Shown in pieces: positions 41,094-51,931 of a stretch of DNA of 64,000 bases. This DNA is from Sphaerolaimus hirsutus (Eukaryota > Nematoda > Chromadorea > Monhysterida > Sphaerolaimidae). The stretch lies in NCBI GenBank assembly GCA_964036195.1, contig OZ038450.1, positions 28,646,794 through 28,710,793 of the forward strand, in the 5' to 3' direction. A program made the position numbers and the translations under genes. Numbering within the stretch: the stretch's first letter is position 1; every line of letters starts with the position of its first letter. The notes under the pieces were generated by a model. That model did no database searches and was not told the origin of the DNA. It saw only the letters and a list, made by a program, of their open reading frames with translations.

Positions 41094-41357
41094 AGCTACT
41101 GTTTTCAAAATTGACATGTGGAAAGAGCGCACTCATGTCTATATTGTGTTCAAAAGTTTTTGAAAAATCTGATGTGGTTCGAGATATTGATCATTTGTTG
41201 GCTGTCAAATATGTCCCCCAACAAATTGCCGCAAAATCGCCGCAAAATTAGTTGAATGATCAATATCTCGAACCACATCAGATTTTTCAAAAACTTTTGA
41301 ACACAATATAGACACGAGTGCGCTCTTCCCACATGTCAATTTTGAAAACCGTAGCTG
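41094..41357. repeat. Near-perfect 264-bp palindrome
   Basis: AGCTACTGTTTTCAAAATTG to CAATTTTGAAAACCGTAGCT, with arms matching through GATGTGGTTCGAGATATTGA. The loop is short (about 40 bases). It has no coding content. Confidence 0.8.
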
Positions 41358-42087
41358 TTACAGTTTTTGTATAATTGAATTTGCAGTGATGTTGAAATTG
41401 TCGCATCACCTCCTATTGATTGTAATGCTGTAACTCACCCTTAAATCATTGTAAACCAGCAGTTCAAGTGTCTAATAAAAAAGTTGTAAAAAGTGATTTT
41501 TTTGTCAGCCACTTGGGGGGAGAGGTTCATGTGTAGGTGGTTTTGGTTGTGATAAGATATTTTAAGAGGATATTTCATGCTTGTTTCACATTATTTATCA
41601 CTTCAGTGTTAAACAACTCAAAAGTGTTCATTTTTTTAAATGCAATTGGGTGCTGGACTTGTGTGGGACAGTAACGTTTTAAGAAATTTTAAACGCTGCA
41701 CCCCACACTGTGGTAAGTTGCCAAAAACCACCTAGACATTGTATAGTGGGGGAGGCGTGTTGGTGACACATCCTCAAAATTTTAGATTCATAGCCCTCCC
41801 ACAGCTGGAGGTATGGCACCCGCAGTGTAAGAAATCAGTGGGGGCAGACCTGTGTGGGACACCAAAAAAGCCGCAAAACATTTTTGCACCCAGGGCGACC
41901 CACCCTGTAGGGGGCCACCGCGAGCCATCCAAATTTTGTGAAGTAAAGGGGGGTTGCGCCAATATCTCCCCCAAGTTTCAGCTTCTGGCGCATCCTAGAA
42001 CTGGAGATTGGACGTCAGAAATAAAATAAAAAATGGGGGGGGGCAACTTGATCAGGCAGGTGTTTCTGTCTATAAACACATGCACGT

Positions 42088-43883
42088 TGTTGTAGTTATT
42101 GTCCACTACATTCTATTCACTTGCATTCCTACAGTTGGATAGGGTTTGAGTGATTGGTCTGAACTGTTAACTTTTATGTTTCAACCAATCTTGAGTAGTG
42201 ACCACTTGGGTGTTTAGGTCAGTTGATGTTCACTAACTCACTTTTCCCTCATCATTCATGTCCCCTTTGGGGGTTGACCATCTATGAATATGAGATACAA
42301 GACTTTGAGACCCATGTCGCTGAGCGACATTCACCTAAAACGCAACAACACAACGTCTCAAACACAAATCTCCTCTGGTCATTGGCTTAGTGGACCTGGC
42401 TTTGCCTCTTGCCCAAGGTCCACACGCCACCAATCCATCTGAACCCCATGCATGTTTCTCATCTGTGCGCCACTGACTCGGTACACAGTGAGCCCCGTTT
42501 CCTGTGTGCACAACATGGTGACCTGACCACACTTGCTTGAAACTTCTCAAGCTTATGTGAACCCGCTCGCCCCCGACTGTCCCACAATGACATCGGTGGC
42601 ACCCCAATTGAACCTGCGGCAGCACCTGCCAGCAAGAGCAGCCCCCTGCAGCACGCCACAAAAGCGCATGCATGTCACAAACGATGTCAAATGCAAAAAC
42701 CCTGGCCACCAAAGCAGCAACTGGGAACAGAGGCAAACAGGTCGAACAGTCCAACAGAGACACCAACAGCCCAACCCTGGCTATCAAGCAGTGACATAAG
42801 GAATTGAGGCAAACAGGTTAGCCGTCAAGCAATGACACCGACAGCCTAACCATCCCAGCTGTCAAGCAGCGACACTGGGAACCCTAACCAGCATACCAGA
42901 TGTCAATCAGTGACACTGGTAAATTTAAAAAACCACTTTGGCCATTAATCAGCAATGCCAGGACCCAAACATGTCCTGACTATCACTCAATGACACTAGC
43001 AGAACTACCCACCCAAACACCCACCAACCTATGTCAATGCAGTTATCCAATACACACCTCTGAAATGGTCCACCTACATGAAGTCCAAAATAAGGCAGCA
43101 GACAGTTTTCCCGCAAAAGACACCACTATCCAGCCTGCCACCTCCAACCAGTACACCAGATCACCGAGTACCACGTAATCCAGATCAGACACAACCCATT
43201 CAACATACCAGCCAAGCAGCAAACATCCACTGCACCAGATATGGAATTCAATGGGCAGAAGAACCACTAGAAGAAATTCAAGAAATACTTCAACTCCAAC
43301 TCAAAGGATAGGTGATAATTCACAATTGTGACTTTTATATCATTAATATGGTAATGTTTGGCAAAAAGTTGTTTTTATAATTGGTGTTGTTTGTTGTGAT
43401 TTTGATTATTGGGTTTTCTGTCAGTTCCCCCTGTAGGGTGAACTTGGGGGGGACTGTTGTAGTTATTGTTGACTACATTCTATTCACTTGCATTCCTACA
43501 GTTGGATAGGGTTTGAGTGATTGGTCTGAACTGTTAACTTTTATGTTTCAACCAATCTTGAGTAGTGACCACTTGGGTGTTTAGGTCAGTTGATGTTTGT
43601 TAACTCACTTTTCCCTCATCATTCATGTCCCCTTTGGGGGTTGACCATCTATTAATATGAGATGCAAGACTTTGAAACCCATGTCACCGAGCGACGTTCC
43701 ACCTAAAACGCAACAACACAACGTCACAAACACAAATCTCCTCTGGCCATTGGTTTAGCGGACTTGGCTTCGTCTCTTGCCCAAGGTCCACACGCCACCA
43801 ATCCATCTGAACCCCACGCATGTTTCTCATCTGTGCGCCACGGACTCAGTACGCAGTGAGCCCCATTTCCCGTGTGCACAACA
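42088..43883 (+). mobile_element. Small non-autonomous LTR retrotransposon (TRIM/LARD type)
   Basis: Direct repeats of 428 and 429 bp (42088-42515, 43455-43883) begin TGTTGTAGTTATTG and end GTGCACAACA, flanked by ACGT on both sides. A PBS-like TGGTGACCTGACC follows the left LTR at once, and a purine run (TTGGGGGGGAC) precedes the right LTR. The 939-bp interior codes for no reverse transcriptase. A short frame, 42533-42799, has CKNPGH, perhaps the trace of a gag zinc knuckle; 43078-43311 is Pro/Thr/Gln-rich. The LTRs differ at several sites, so it is older than the BEL copy. Confidence 0.85.
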
Positions 43884-43899
43884 ACGTCTATGGCATTGT

Positions 43900-44037
43900 T
43901 TGATTCTTCTACGTCTGAGTATGTAGAATTTCACAAAAATTCTAGCGAAATAATAGACCCCCTCTCCCGAATTAACCGCCTGACAATTTTCTGGTGATAT
44001 ACTAAACCCCCTGGGGTTATTTAGAGGTAATACAGTA
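43900..44037. repeat. TACCGTATT-family fragment
   Basis: TTCTACGTCTGAGTATG and the end TAGAGGTAATACAGTA match 12600-12765. The left end was lost, probably when the LTR element inserted. Confidence 0.55.
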
Positions 44038-44235
44038 AATATTTTTATTCTTTTGTCATTTGTATTAAATATTTTTCAGCCAAATAATCCACAAAATAGA
44101 ACTCGCTCATCATAAAAGTGTTTATATGATCTCAATAAATATCAGGTGTTAAGTTCAATCTTTAAATGTGTATCATTGACAAGGGGGTAAACCAGTTTCC
44201 ACTCCGGTATCTGGATCTACGCACCAGGTGTGAGA

Positions 44236-44430
44236 CACCTTGGGGCAGTCCCAGACCCTGTAAAACGCCCTGTAAAATGTCAAATGTCATGCAAAGTATC
44301 AAAAGTCATGTAATATGCCCTGCAAAATCGCAACCGTGTTGCCATTTTGCTCGGCATTTTCCATGACTTTTGACATTTTCCATGATATTTTACATTTTAC
44401 AGGGCAATTTACAGGGTCTGGGACTGGCAC
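44236..44430. mobile_element. Foldback with CAGTCCCAGACCCTGTAAA ends
   Basis: CAGTCCCAGACCCTGTAAA and TTTACAGGGTCTGGGACTG are perfect inverted ends. The arms carry ATGTCAAATGTCATGCAAAG and ATGACTTTTGACATTTTCC. It is the same family as 31289-31475. Confidence 0.85.
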
Positions 44431-44598
44431 CAGGCCAATCATTTTCTGTTCCTTTTTCCATTTACCTGCAGTTTGATTCTGGCATCTGCTTTAAACAGGT
44501 AGAATTGCATTGAACTTGGAAACGCCACAAAAATGGCGCTGGCGCCAACCATTCTCCTCGCAGTCTGGCGTGTGCCAAGCATCCACGTGACACGTGAG

Positions 44599-45431
44599 CA
44601 GGGTTGGCAAAATCTCAGAAAAAAATAAAAATAAAATAAAAATAAAATGGAAAATTGGAGAATAAAATAAAATAAAATAAAATGGAAAATTAATAAAATA
44701 AAAATACAAAATTACTAAAATTCAAATTTTTGTAAAATTTTAGTAAAATTGTACAATAATTTGAATTTTTGTACAATTTTAGTAAAATTTTCAAAAACTC
44801 GACAGTCTGTTCAATTCTATAGAAAGTTTTCTATCATGTTGCTTAAGTTTCTAGCTGCCAATTTTCAGAACTAGTGCTATGTTGTATCTTTCATTGTTGT
44901 GATTGCAAAATATTGTTGCTCAAAATTGCAAATTTTCACATTTTTAAAAATATTTTCACCTTAAAAATCACTAATTTGTGATTTTTTTCTTATTTTCTTC
45001 GTTCTATACCTTGAAAAAGCCTATAAATATGTTGAATACCGCAAGCCCCCCCCCCCACCCAAAAAACAACAACCCATTTTTAGCTATCGTCCCTTGGGAG
45101 GCGCAAATAGCTCCCCCTGAGGGTCAAAATACAAAATACCTACCTCGCAACCCGTGTCACAAGTTTACATAATTTTTTTTTGTATTCATCCGCATGCTTC
45201 TAGCGTGCACATTGTTTTATGTCCTGCATCAAAGATTTCCGATTTTTTGTAAAATTTTTGTAAAATATTTGTAAAATTTTTGTAAAATGGTTTCATTTTA
45301 TTTTATTAATGACATTTCAGAATAAAATAAAATAAAATAAACTGAAACATGAATAAAAAAAAAATAAAATACAATTTTTATAAAAATAAAATACAATTTT
45401 AGTAAAAAGAATTTTACTAAAACCAACCATG
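44599..45431. mobile_element. CAGGGTTGG hAT-like MITE, copy 3 (reverse)
   Basis: It begins CAGGGTTGGCAAAATCTCAG and ends AAACCAACCATG, with perfect 8-bp duplication CACGTGAG at 44591-44598 and 45432-45439. AATAAAATAAAAT arms surround a 550-bp centre different from copies 1 and 2. Confidence 0.88.
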
Positions 45432-45518
45432 CACGTGAGTATTTTTCTGAATTCGTGCCAAGTCAGCATTGGAACGTTCAAGCGCCTCGAGGCAGTTTTC
45501 TGAGAGGGGGGGGGGGGG

Positions 45519-45789
45519 TAGTGATGTTAAAGGCACCGGAAAAAATGGCACCGCACCGCACCGGCACCTTTCCCATCGCGCGAAAAGGGCACCTGGCGGC
45601 ACCCTGGGACACCGGCCAAAAAAGGGCACCGCACCGCACCGCACCGGCACCGGTTCTATTCTGAAATACATAGCACCGGCACCGGCAGGACACCTCTGAA
45701 AATTGCGAGGGCACTGCACCAGCACCGGTGCTGGTGCCCTTCGGTGCCCAGCTCCGTGGCACCGGTGCCCCGGTGCCTTTACATCACTA
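45519..45789. mobile_element. GGTGCC-arm MITE inserted in a G-run
   Basis: TAGTGATGTTAAAGGCACCG and CGGTGCCTTTACATCACTA are the ends, with runs of G on both sides that could be the 8-bp duplication. It consists only of arms: GCACCGGCACC and GGTGCCGG words. Confidence 0.85.
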
Positions 45790-45899
45790 GGGGGGGGGGT
45801 ATTTGAAAGTGTTTTTGCTTTGCTGCGTGTGCATGTTAATGTGCACATAGAAATTGATGTGCATTTAAAAACCCACCAAAAGCTAACCAAATATTTTTA

Positions 45900-47340
45900 A
45901 AATGATTCAAACGGAAAAAGTTTTGTCAATTTACAGAAAAATCTCGAACGATGTCTCAGATATCTGAAGAGTACACACTACACAGTGGAGCAAAATTTTT
46001 CAGTAAAATATGGCACTGTTGTGTTGGGGGGGGGGGCCCCAGGGGGGCAGCTTGAAACTTGGAAATACAACATTGAAGGTCAAATTCCCAGGCGGAAATG
46101 TTAAGAGAACTGAAGTAAAGTAAAGTTCAAAGTACCTTTGTATTTTATCGTTACTCACCGATAAGTACCATAAAGTGATTTTTTTTTCACTTTTTCACTG
46201 CATAAAATGTGAGTAGGTATATGTAAATATCTCGCAACCCCACAAATTTCTCCAAAAAAGTACATGGCACATGTCCAATTTCCTTCTGTTTCATACCAAC
46301 AAGTTTAAAGATGCAAGATTTCGGTTCATGTCACCGATAATGGCCATGCTATGCAATAAAGTCAACACAAGTGTCAACTAGTGCATGGGTTGCCTTGCCA
46401 TTAGCGACCATCGTACATTAGCAGGGGAGACATTGAATTTTTTGTTTGAAACAGACGTTGAAACTGGCATGTACAGCGATGTACAGCAACGTACAGCGAC
46501 GTTTCCATATGTCACTGTACATACCCCTCCATGTTCACTTTTCAAAAATGTTTTACACATTTGAATACTGTAATGTACATTTTTGAAAACTACATTATTC
46601 AATTTTAAGTTTTCAAAATTGTCTTCAGAGTATTATGTTGGCAATGCGTCGCGCCACAGAGGCGACGCGTCGCCGTACAGTTTTCAAAAATGTCTGCAAA
46701 TGTAGGTGGAAATATGGCTAGTCAATCATGCGTAAAAACGTAACGACAATTTTGTGCAGACACTCCGACGACTCGAAAACGACCATGTGCGACCGAATGA
46801 CAGCCCGCGGTGCACAGGGAAGTCACAGTGAACGCGAGGTGCGCTGTGCACTGCAATTTGCCAATGAGGCTGCAGCCCCAGGACGGTACGCCCAAATGGA
46901 AAGTACTGCGGCCATGAAATTAATTAATAACTTTTTTCCATTAATTACATTATTATCCCCATGTAATTTTTAATTGTTTTGAATTTTTCTTTTTGCTTAA
47001 TTAAATTGGTATCTACCCGCATTTAATTCAAGTGATTACTTCCGTTTTTGTTCGAATGTACGTTTAGACAGATTATACCAAATTTCTATTTTTGATTTAG
47101 TTTACATAACTTGTTCAAAAGGTGTAGTGTCTGAAAATGGGCTAGAAAGGCTTTGAAATTTCTCGCTAAGTTAAAGGTGTGCACTTTGTTAAACACTCTG
47201 TAGCACCCCGATATATAACATTCGGAAATTTCCCCGACCAGGTGCATTTTACTTAGGATTAGGTAATGGGCGGGAAAGCGGCAAAAAACAATTGCAGTCA
47301 ACATGCACCAACAAGACACATGCAGAGCACATCATGAAGT
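45900..47340. other. No gene seen
   Basis: AT-rich with GTACAGCGACG words (46470-46510) and one GC-richer patch (46630-46900, GGCGACGCGTCGCCG palindrome). The ORF 46728-46973 lies in that patch but has no splice, family or codon support. Confidence 0.5.
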
Positions 47341-47399
47341 GAAGAGCACAGCTGTGCCAATTAATTATTCCCATCACCTAGGGTGATTGGTGAAATCAA

Positions 47400-49670
47400 A
47401 AGTGCTAGTGTCTTTGTAGCGTGTGCTCATGCCCGAAGTTCCCACCCCTTACCCGGCAATGAAATAACCTTGAATAAACCCCACAATGAGCATTCTTTCA
47501 GTGGCCTTGGTCGGGCGCGCTATAAAATATTTCACCTAAAGCGGCGTGGGGTGATAACATAGTGTCACACCACCTGTTCTGAATTGTACCGTAACTGTTG
47601 AATGAAAGCCCAGTTTATGACACTCACCACTGAGATTTTTTTATCATATTTAATTACGTTAGATTAATCACATTTATTTTTTATTAATTAGTTCATTTTA
47701 TTTTTGCATTGTGTCATTTTTGTTTCCAGCACTTACCTATTTTTCTTGCGCCTTATATATTATACTGTTCGTTTTCCAGTGATCATTGCCTTTGCCTTAT
47801 AATTCTTTAATTACGGTTAACTGTTGTGTCTCAAAATTAGTATTCAGTGATGATATGGTAGATTTTTGGTGATTTTAAAACGCACTGATTTTGCATTTTT
47901 TACACCCACTAGAGGCTTTACGACTCACTTGTGCTATTGTGAAATTGACTCCGACTCCGAATAAAGTTCCCGTGAAAATCAACTTGGCCCCCCTGAAGCA
48001 TACTAACTGCTTTGAATTTTAATTTGGTTTTATTAATTTCGATTTTATTAACGACTAATTGAAGTAAAACGCTGGCTGCAATTACGAAAGGGATTGGTAA
48101 GTTGCCGTGTCCGTCCTCGGGAACTTGTCAGGACCCCAAGGGGTACTGGTGCTGTTCCTGATTTGCGTGTAAAATCCCCGTACCCTAAAAACAACCATTT
48201 ATTTAATTACACACACATTTAGCGCAAATGGACCGGAAACACCAATTCTCCGCTGCAGCTGTCCGACGAGTGGCGTATTTTGTGGTAAAAAATGGAAACT
48301 AGTAAAATTAGTAAAAACGTAAAATATCTGACAACTGGTAGCGTAGCGAGTGGTTTCCTAAGCAAGTCATTAAGTTTTCTGTGGGGGGCGCCTGATCAAC
48401 GCCTCTACAAAAAATGGCTTCACGGATAACAAATCACCCCAAAGGGAATTGAGATCGAGAGGGCCAGCAAGCAGCGTTGCAGCAGAATTCACACATTTTC
48501 ACATTCACAAATCACACACATAAATACTCCCGACAATTACAGCTATTTTTCGATCAGGCACATCTGTTTATTTTCCCTGGGAGGTCAAATCCCACACAAA
48601 AAAATCACACGTGAATGGGTTTTGGCAACACAAGTCAATCATTGAATAACACACAACAGGCGCGCCGTAAAAAATTATTGTGTGAATATTAGTTACACTT
48701 AAGGGATAGTGATTTGTCGGGGGAAAAATTCACACACTGGGTGAATGTAACATTTTCGGTAAAGTGTGGCTTTCACACTATAATATAGAAAAGTAAAAAT
48801 GTGTGATTTTCATGTTTTTCGGCATAAAAATGTGACATTTGGCGATAGAAACAGAGGGGAACAGGGCAAAAATATACATGTTTGGCTACTGTGCACTTTT
48901 TACTCATTCACACAGTCTATTCATGGATCACATTTTTAATCTTTAAAAGTCACCTTCAGTGAAATAGAGCAGGAAATTAGAAATTACAATTAGAGCAGGA
49001 AATGAATACAGAGTAGTGCAATTATAGACTTAATTATAGACTGATTATTTTACAAACAATGGAGTAGATAGGATAAAAAGGCAATTATTAATTATCTCCA
49101 GCTTTTTTACTTCAAAATGTAAAGTACTTAGTGATAACACTAATTAAGTGTTAATTATGTGATCATTTTTTTAGCAAAGTGTGCAGTCAATAGATTATAA
49201 ATGCAATCATGTAATTAATTAATTGAGTGATCATTTAATAAGTAGTCTTAATTAAGTGGTCATTTGAATATAATTTCACTCATTACATTTATTGCATAAA
49301 AAAATTATCTGTGATTTTCACACATTCACACAGTAAACAAGAATTGTAAGTGGCAAGCAATTCACACACTATTTTCTCACACACAGTTGAGGCGCACAGC
49401 ATTCACACATCGACAATTCAACGCGTATGGGTCTGTACATTCATTTGACCCCTACGCAAAACCCGGCTTTTTAACACGTGTCATATGTACCATTATTTTT
49501 TTGTGTGTGATTTTTTACACATCATAAACAAATGCAAGGAATCGTGACCGACAAATGTAGATATTTAACACACTCCTAAATTCACACAATTTTTCACACA
49601 CCGAAATCGGGAGCTGCAAGCCTGCCAGCAAGCTTACAAGGGGACAATATAGAACAAGTTTGGCACGCTG
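47400..49670 (+). other. Leader of the Gypsy-like element; possible 5' LTR remnant
   Basis: Bases before the gag frame hold a TATA box (GCTATAAAATATT at about 47519), AATAAA at 47472 and 47960, and many TTCACACA words from 48480 to 49600. These would suit an LTR plus leader, but no direct repeat of this region was found downstream of pol, so LTR limits cannot be given. Confidence 0.4.
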
Positions 49671-49672
49671 CG

Positions 49673-50113
49673 TTGGAAAAGCAAAATCAAGCACAAAAGC
49701 GCGCGCGGCAACGGAAAGCTGGGCGAGAAGTGGACGCACAACCCGCTGCAGCTGAGAGTCAAGCAGAAGACAGTGAGTTGAATGATTTGGTTAACCCTGA
49801 AACATACGCGCCGGAAGCGCTAGAGGAGAGTGAAAGTCAATGTTGGTCTGGGCAGACAGCAAAGGATACACCGGTAATCAGGTTATCAACGGTTGGAGGC
49901 GCAGGGCCCGCGCCAGACAGTTTTAGTCAGTGGAAGACGCCGGCTGTACCAGCAGCGGCGCAGCAGCTAACGTCCAGCGCAGAAGCAGAAGAAGCGCCTG
50001 GGACAAGCAGACGAGCTGCAGGAAAGGAAGCAGGAAAGACAGGTAAGTGGCCAAAGCTTCAAAGGACACTGGGGTGGAACGCAAACAGCTCATCCATATC
50101 GCCTGGAGTGTGA
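49673..50113 (+). pseudogene. Upstream open part of the Gypsy-like gag frame
   Basis: The frame has been open from 49580 and has no ATG. It codes for a Gln/Ala/Glu-rich hydrophilic region of about 146 residues and ends at TGA 50111-50113. The same frame is open again from 50114 to the gag stop, so this is either an amino-terminal extension cut by one nonsense change or leader that stays open by chance. Confidence 0.35.
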
Positions 50114-50485
50114 TCAGGTTCTGAAGTCGGTTCAGACGGATACGTTGGTGACAGCGAGCCTCTAGGGCAGCCGTCAATCCAATGTGATTACCCTGTGATT
50201 GCAGCTGAGCTTGAAGCTACTGCAGATCAGTTTCCCGTAATTGAAAATACTGTAGCGGAGCTACTTGAGACAGCGGCGCAGAGTGGAGACACTTCCCCAG
50301 CACTGCAGTTAAGCCCACCAAAGAGCACTTTGACGCCTAGGGGCGTGTCAGGCAACAGCAGCCGAAACTTATCCAGTGACCAGTCGTGGTCGCAGAGCGC
50401 AACTGCAAGGGCTAGGCACCAGTTAATTAGGGCTGAAACTTTGAGTAATCCCCCCGTAATAATTATTACCAGTCCCAAAGTCAGA

Positions 50486-51910
50486 ATGGCAAACAACGGA
50501 GCAAACCAGACGACGGATCTGGTGTTGGCCGATAGATATGCAAATGTCGCAGAACCGCAGATAATTTATCAAGCTACTATAATGAATCTCGACCCGGTGC
50601 AAGGAACGCCGAGCTGCACACAATGGACGCCCAAAAAGGCATGTGAAGCGGCAAAGAAATGGGCAAACATGATGAGCAAGGCGAGACCGGTTGGTGCATT
50701 TTCACAAGATGGTGAAGTAGGGGATTTGCGTATGGTGGCACTAATCAAAATTGCTATGAACTTGTGGGGAAGTGACCCAGCAGCCAAAGTACCAAGGGTA
50801 GAACATTATCTACGGGAGTTTGAAGTGCATCATAGCCTACATAGTGATGACATAGCCAATTTGGAGGCAGCGTATCAACAGCACAATCAGGCCTTGCAAA
50901 ATGCGACTCTGGAAGGGAATTCACTGGCTAGTGGTCAACAGGCTATAATACTGACCAATGGTCAAGCGGCGCCCTTGCAATCATCGACAGTAGCCACTGC
51001 ACCGCCCTCGGCAGCCGGAACAAATCAGGTAAGAGTTGTTACGCAGCGGCGCGCCCGATCCCCCTCGCCGGCGTCTTCAAGGAGCTCATCGGCTGTAACC
51101 GAGGTGGGAATGCCTACGGACCCGGGGCAAAATTGGCAACTAGAACAAAGCAATGCGGCAGTCATTACGGCATTGGCGCAACAATGTGGTTACTATCGTG
51201 GCAAACCCAATGAGGGTTTCAGGGAATGGAGACGGAGCTGGGATACGGTATGTGATGCGCTGCGCATAAAATTACAGGAGCGAAAACCGTTGGTAAAATT
51301 GTTTTTGAAAGGCAGTGCAAGGGCTATTTTCAACACCCGATACAGGGAGTTAAATTACAAGGATATGATGCTGGCGTTGGAGAGATTCTATGAAAACCCA
51401 AATGATAAGCATCATGCACAGAGGGAGATTTTTGAGACGCGACAGGGCCCAAATGAGTCAGTGCTGGAATGGGCGGTACGTTTGGAAAAATTAATAAAGC
51501 GCGCCTATCCAGGCATGGGGCATGAAAAACGTGGTGACACATGCATGATAAAATTCCATGGGGGATCGAGGAATGAAATTCGACGCAATGTACCGGTTAC
51601 GGCGTCGATTACATGGAAAGAGATGGTTGATAACGCGCGTGCACAGGAGAGTTTCTTGGAAGCGGAACAGAGCCAGAATAATGGTGAGAATTCCAGGCAG
51701 GATGTGGTCGCCAACGCCACTGACAATGTAATGGACAGGTTGATGGCACTCAACATGCCCGCAATGGCTGGATTACCATCTCAGGCCGACAAGACGCTAA
51801 AAACAATGGAACAGAAGATGACCGAACATGTCGCCAAATTTGACTCTGTGCATCAAGAGATAGTGAAGAAATTGGCACAATTGGGGGCGTTGGAAGGTAA
51901 ACTTTTGTGA
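50486..51910 (+). CDS. gag: Gag (matrix-capsid) of the Gypsy-like element
   Basis: The first ATG of the frame, at 50486 (CAGAATGG), starts 474 codons to TGA 51908-51910. The frame is open upstream to 50114. The second half holds a retrotransposon gag capsid (YRGKPNEGFREWRRSWD to about SFLEAEQ), with the usual W and KLFLKG..A..F pattern, followed by a coiled-coil-like tail. The zinc knuckle is in the next ORF, in the same frame, past the TGA. The product would assemble particles around the RNA. Confidence 0.8.
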   Translation: MANNGANQTTDLVLADRYANVAEPQIIYQATIMNLDPVQGTPSCTQWTPKKACEAAKKWANMMSKARPVGAFSQDGEVGDLRMVALIKIAMNLWGSDPAAKVPRVEHYLREFEVHHSLHSDDIANLEAAYQQHNQALQNATLEGNSLASGQQAIILTNGQAAPLQSSTVATAPPSAAGTNQVRVVTQRRARSPSPASSRSSSAVTEVGMPTDPGQNWQLEQSNAAVITALAQQCGYYRGKPNEGFREWRRSWDTVCDALRIKLQERKPLVKLFLKGSARAIFNTRYRELNYKDMMLALERFYENPNDKHHAQREIFETRQGPNESVLEWAVRLEKLIKRAYPGMGHEKRGDTCMIKFHGGSRNEIRRNVPVTASITWKEMVDNARAQESFLEAEQSQNNGENSRQDVVANATDNVMDRLMALNMPAMAGLPSQADKTLKTMEQKMTEHVAKFDSVHQEIVKKLAQLGALEGKLL

Positions 51911-51931
51911 CAAAATAGGGACCACCCTAAA

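Larger units (their letters stand above)
40088..41442. mobile_element. Element with AAGGGTGAGTTACAGC ends
   Basis: AAGGGTGAGTTACAGC and GCTGTAACTCACCCTT are inverted-type ends; the right flank gives CCCTTAA. It holds 40115-41088 and the palindrome 41094-41357. Confidence 0.7.
39780..42070. mobile_element. GACCGGGAAGGTGTTT-family element with four nested layers
   Basis: The arms around 39790-40080 and 41445-42065 are inverted (AAGTGGCTGACAAAAAAA against TTTTTTTGTCAGCCACTT; TGCTGGTTTACAATG against CATTGTAAACCAGCAG). The right end is AACTTGATCAGGCAGGTGTT. The element 40088-41442 lies in its loop. The left terminus is not clear. Confidence 0.65.

Noticed and set aside
42335-42799. ORFs over the small LTR element, both strands
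   Set aside because: They span LTR and interior and match no retroelement protein beyond a possible CKNPGH trace.
46728-46973. 81-codon ORF in a GC-richer patch
   Set aside because: No splice sites, motif or convincing composition beyond base content.
47400-48200. A defined 5' LTR for the Gypsy-like element
   Set aside because: No matching direct repeat was found after 58894, so only a tentative leader is listed.
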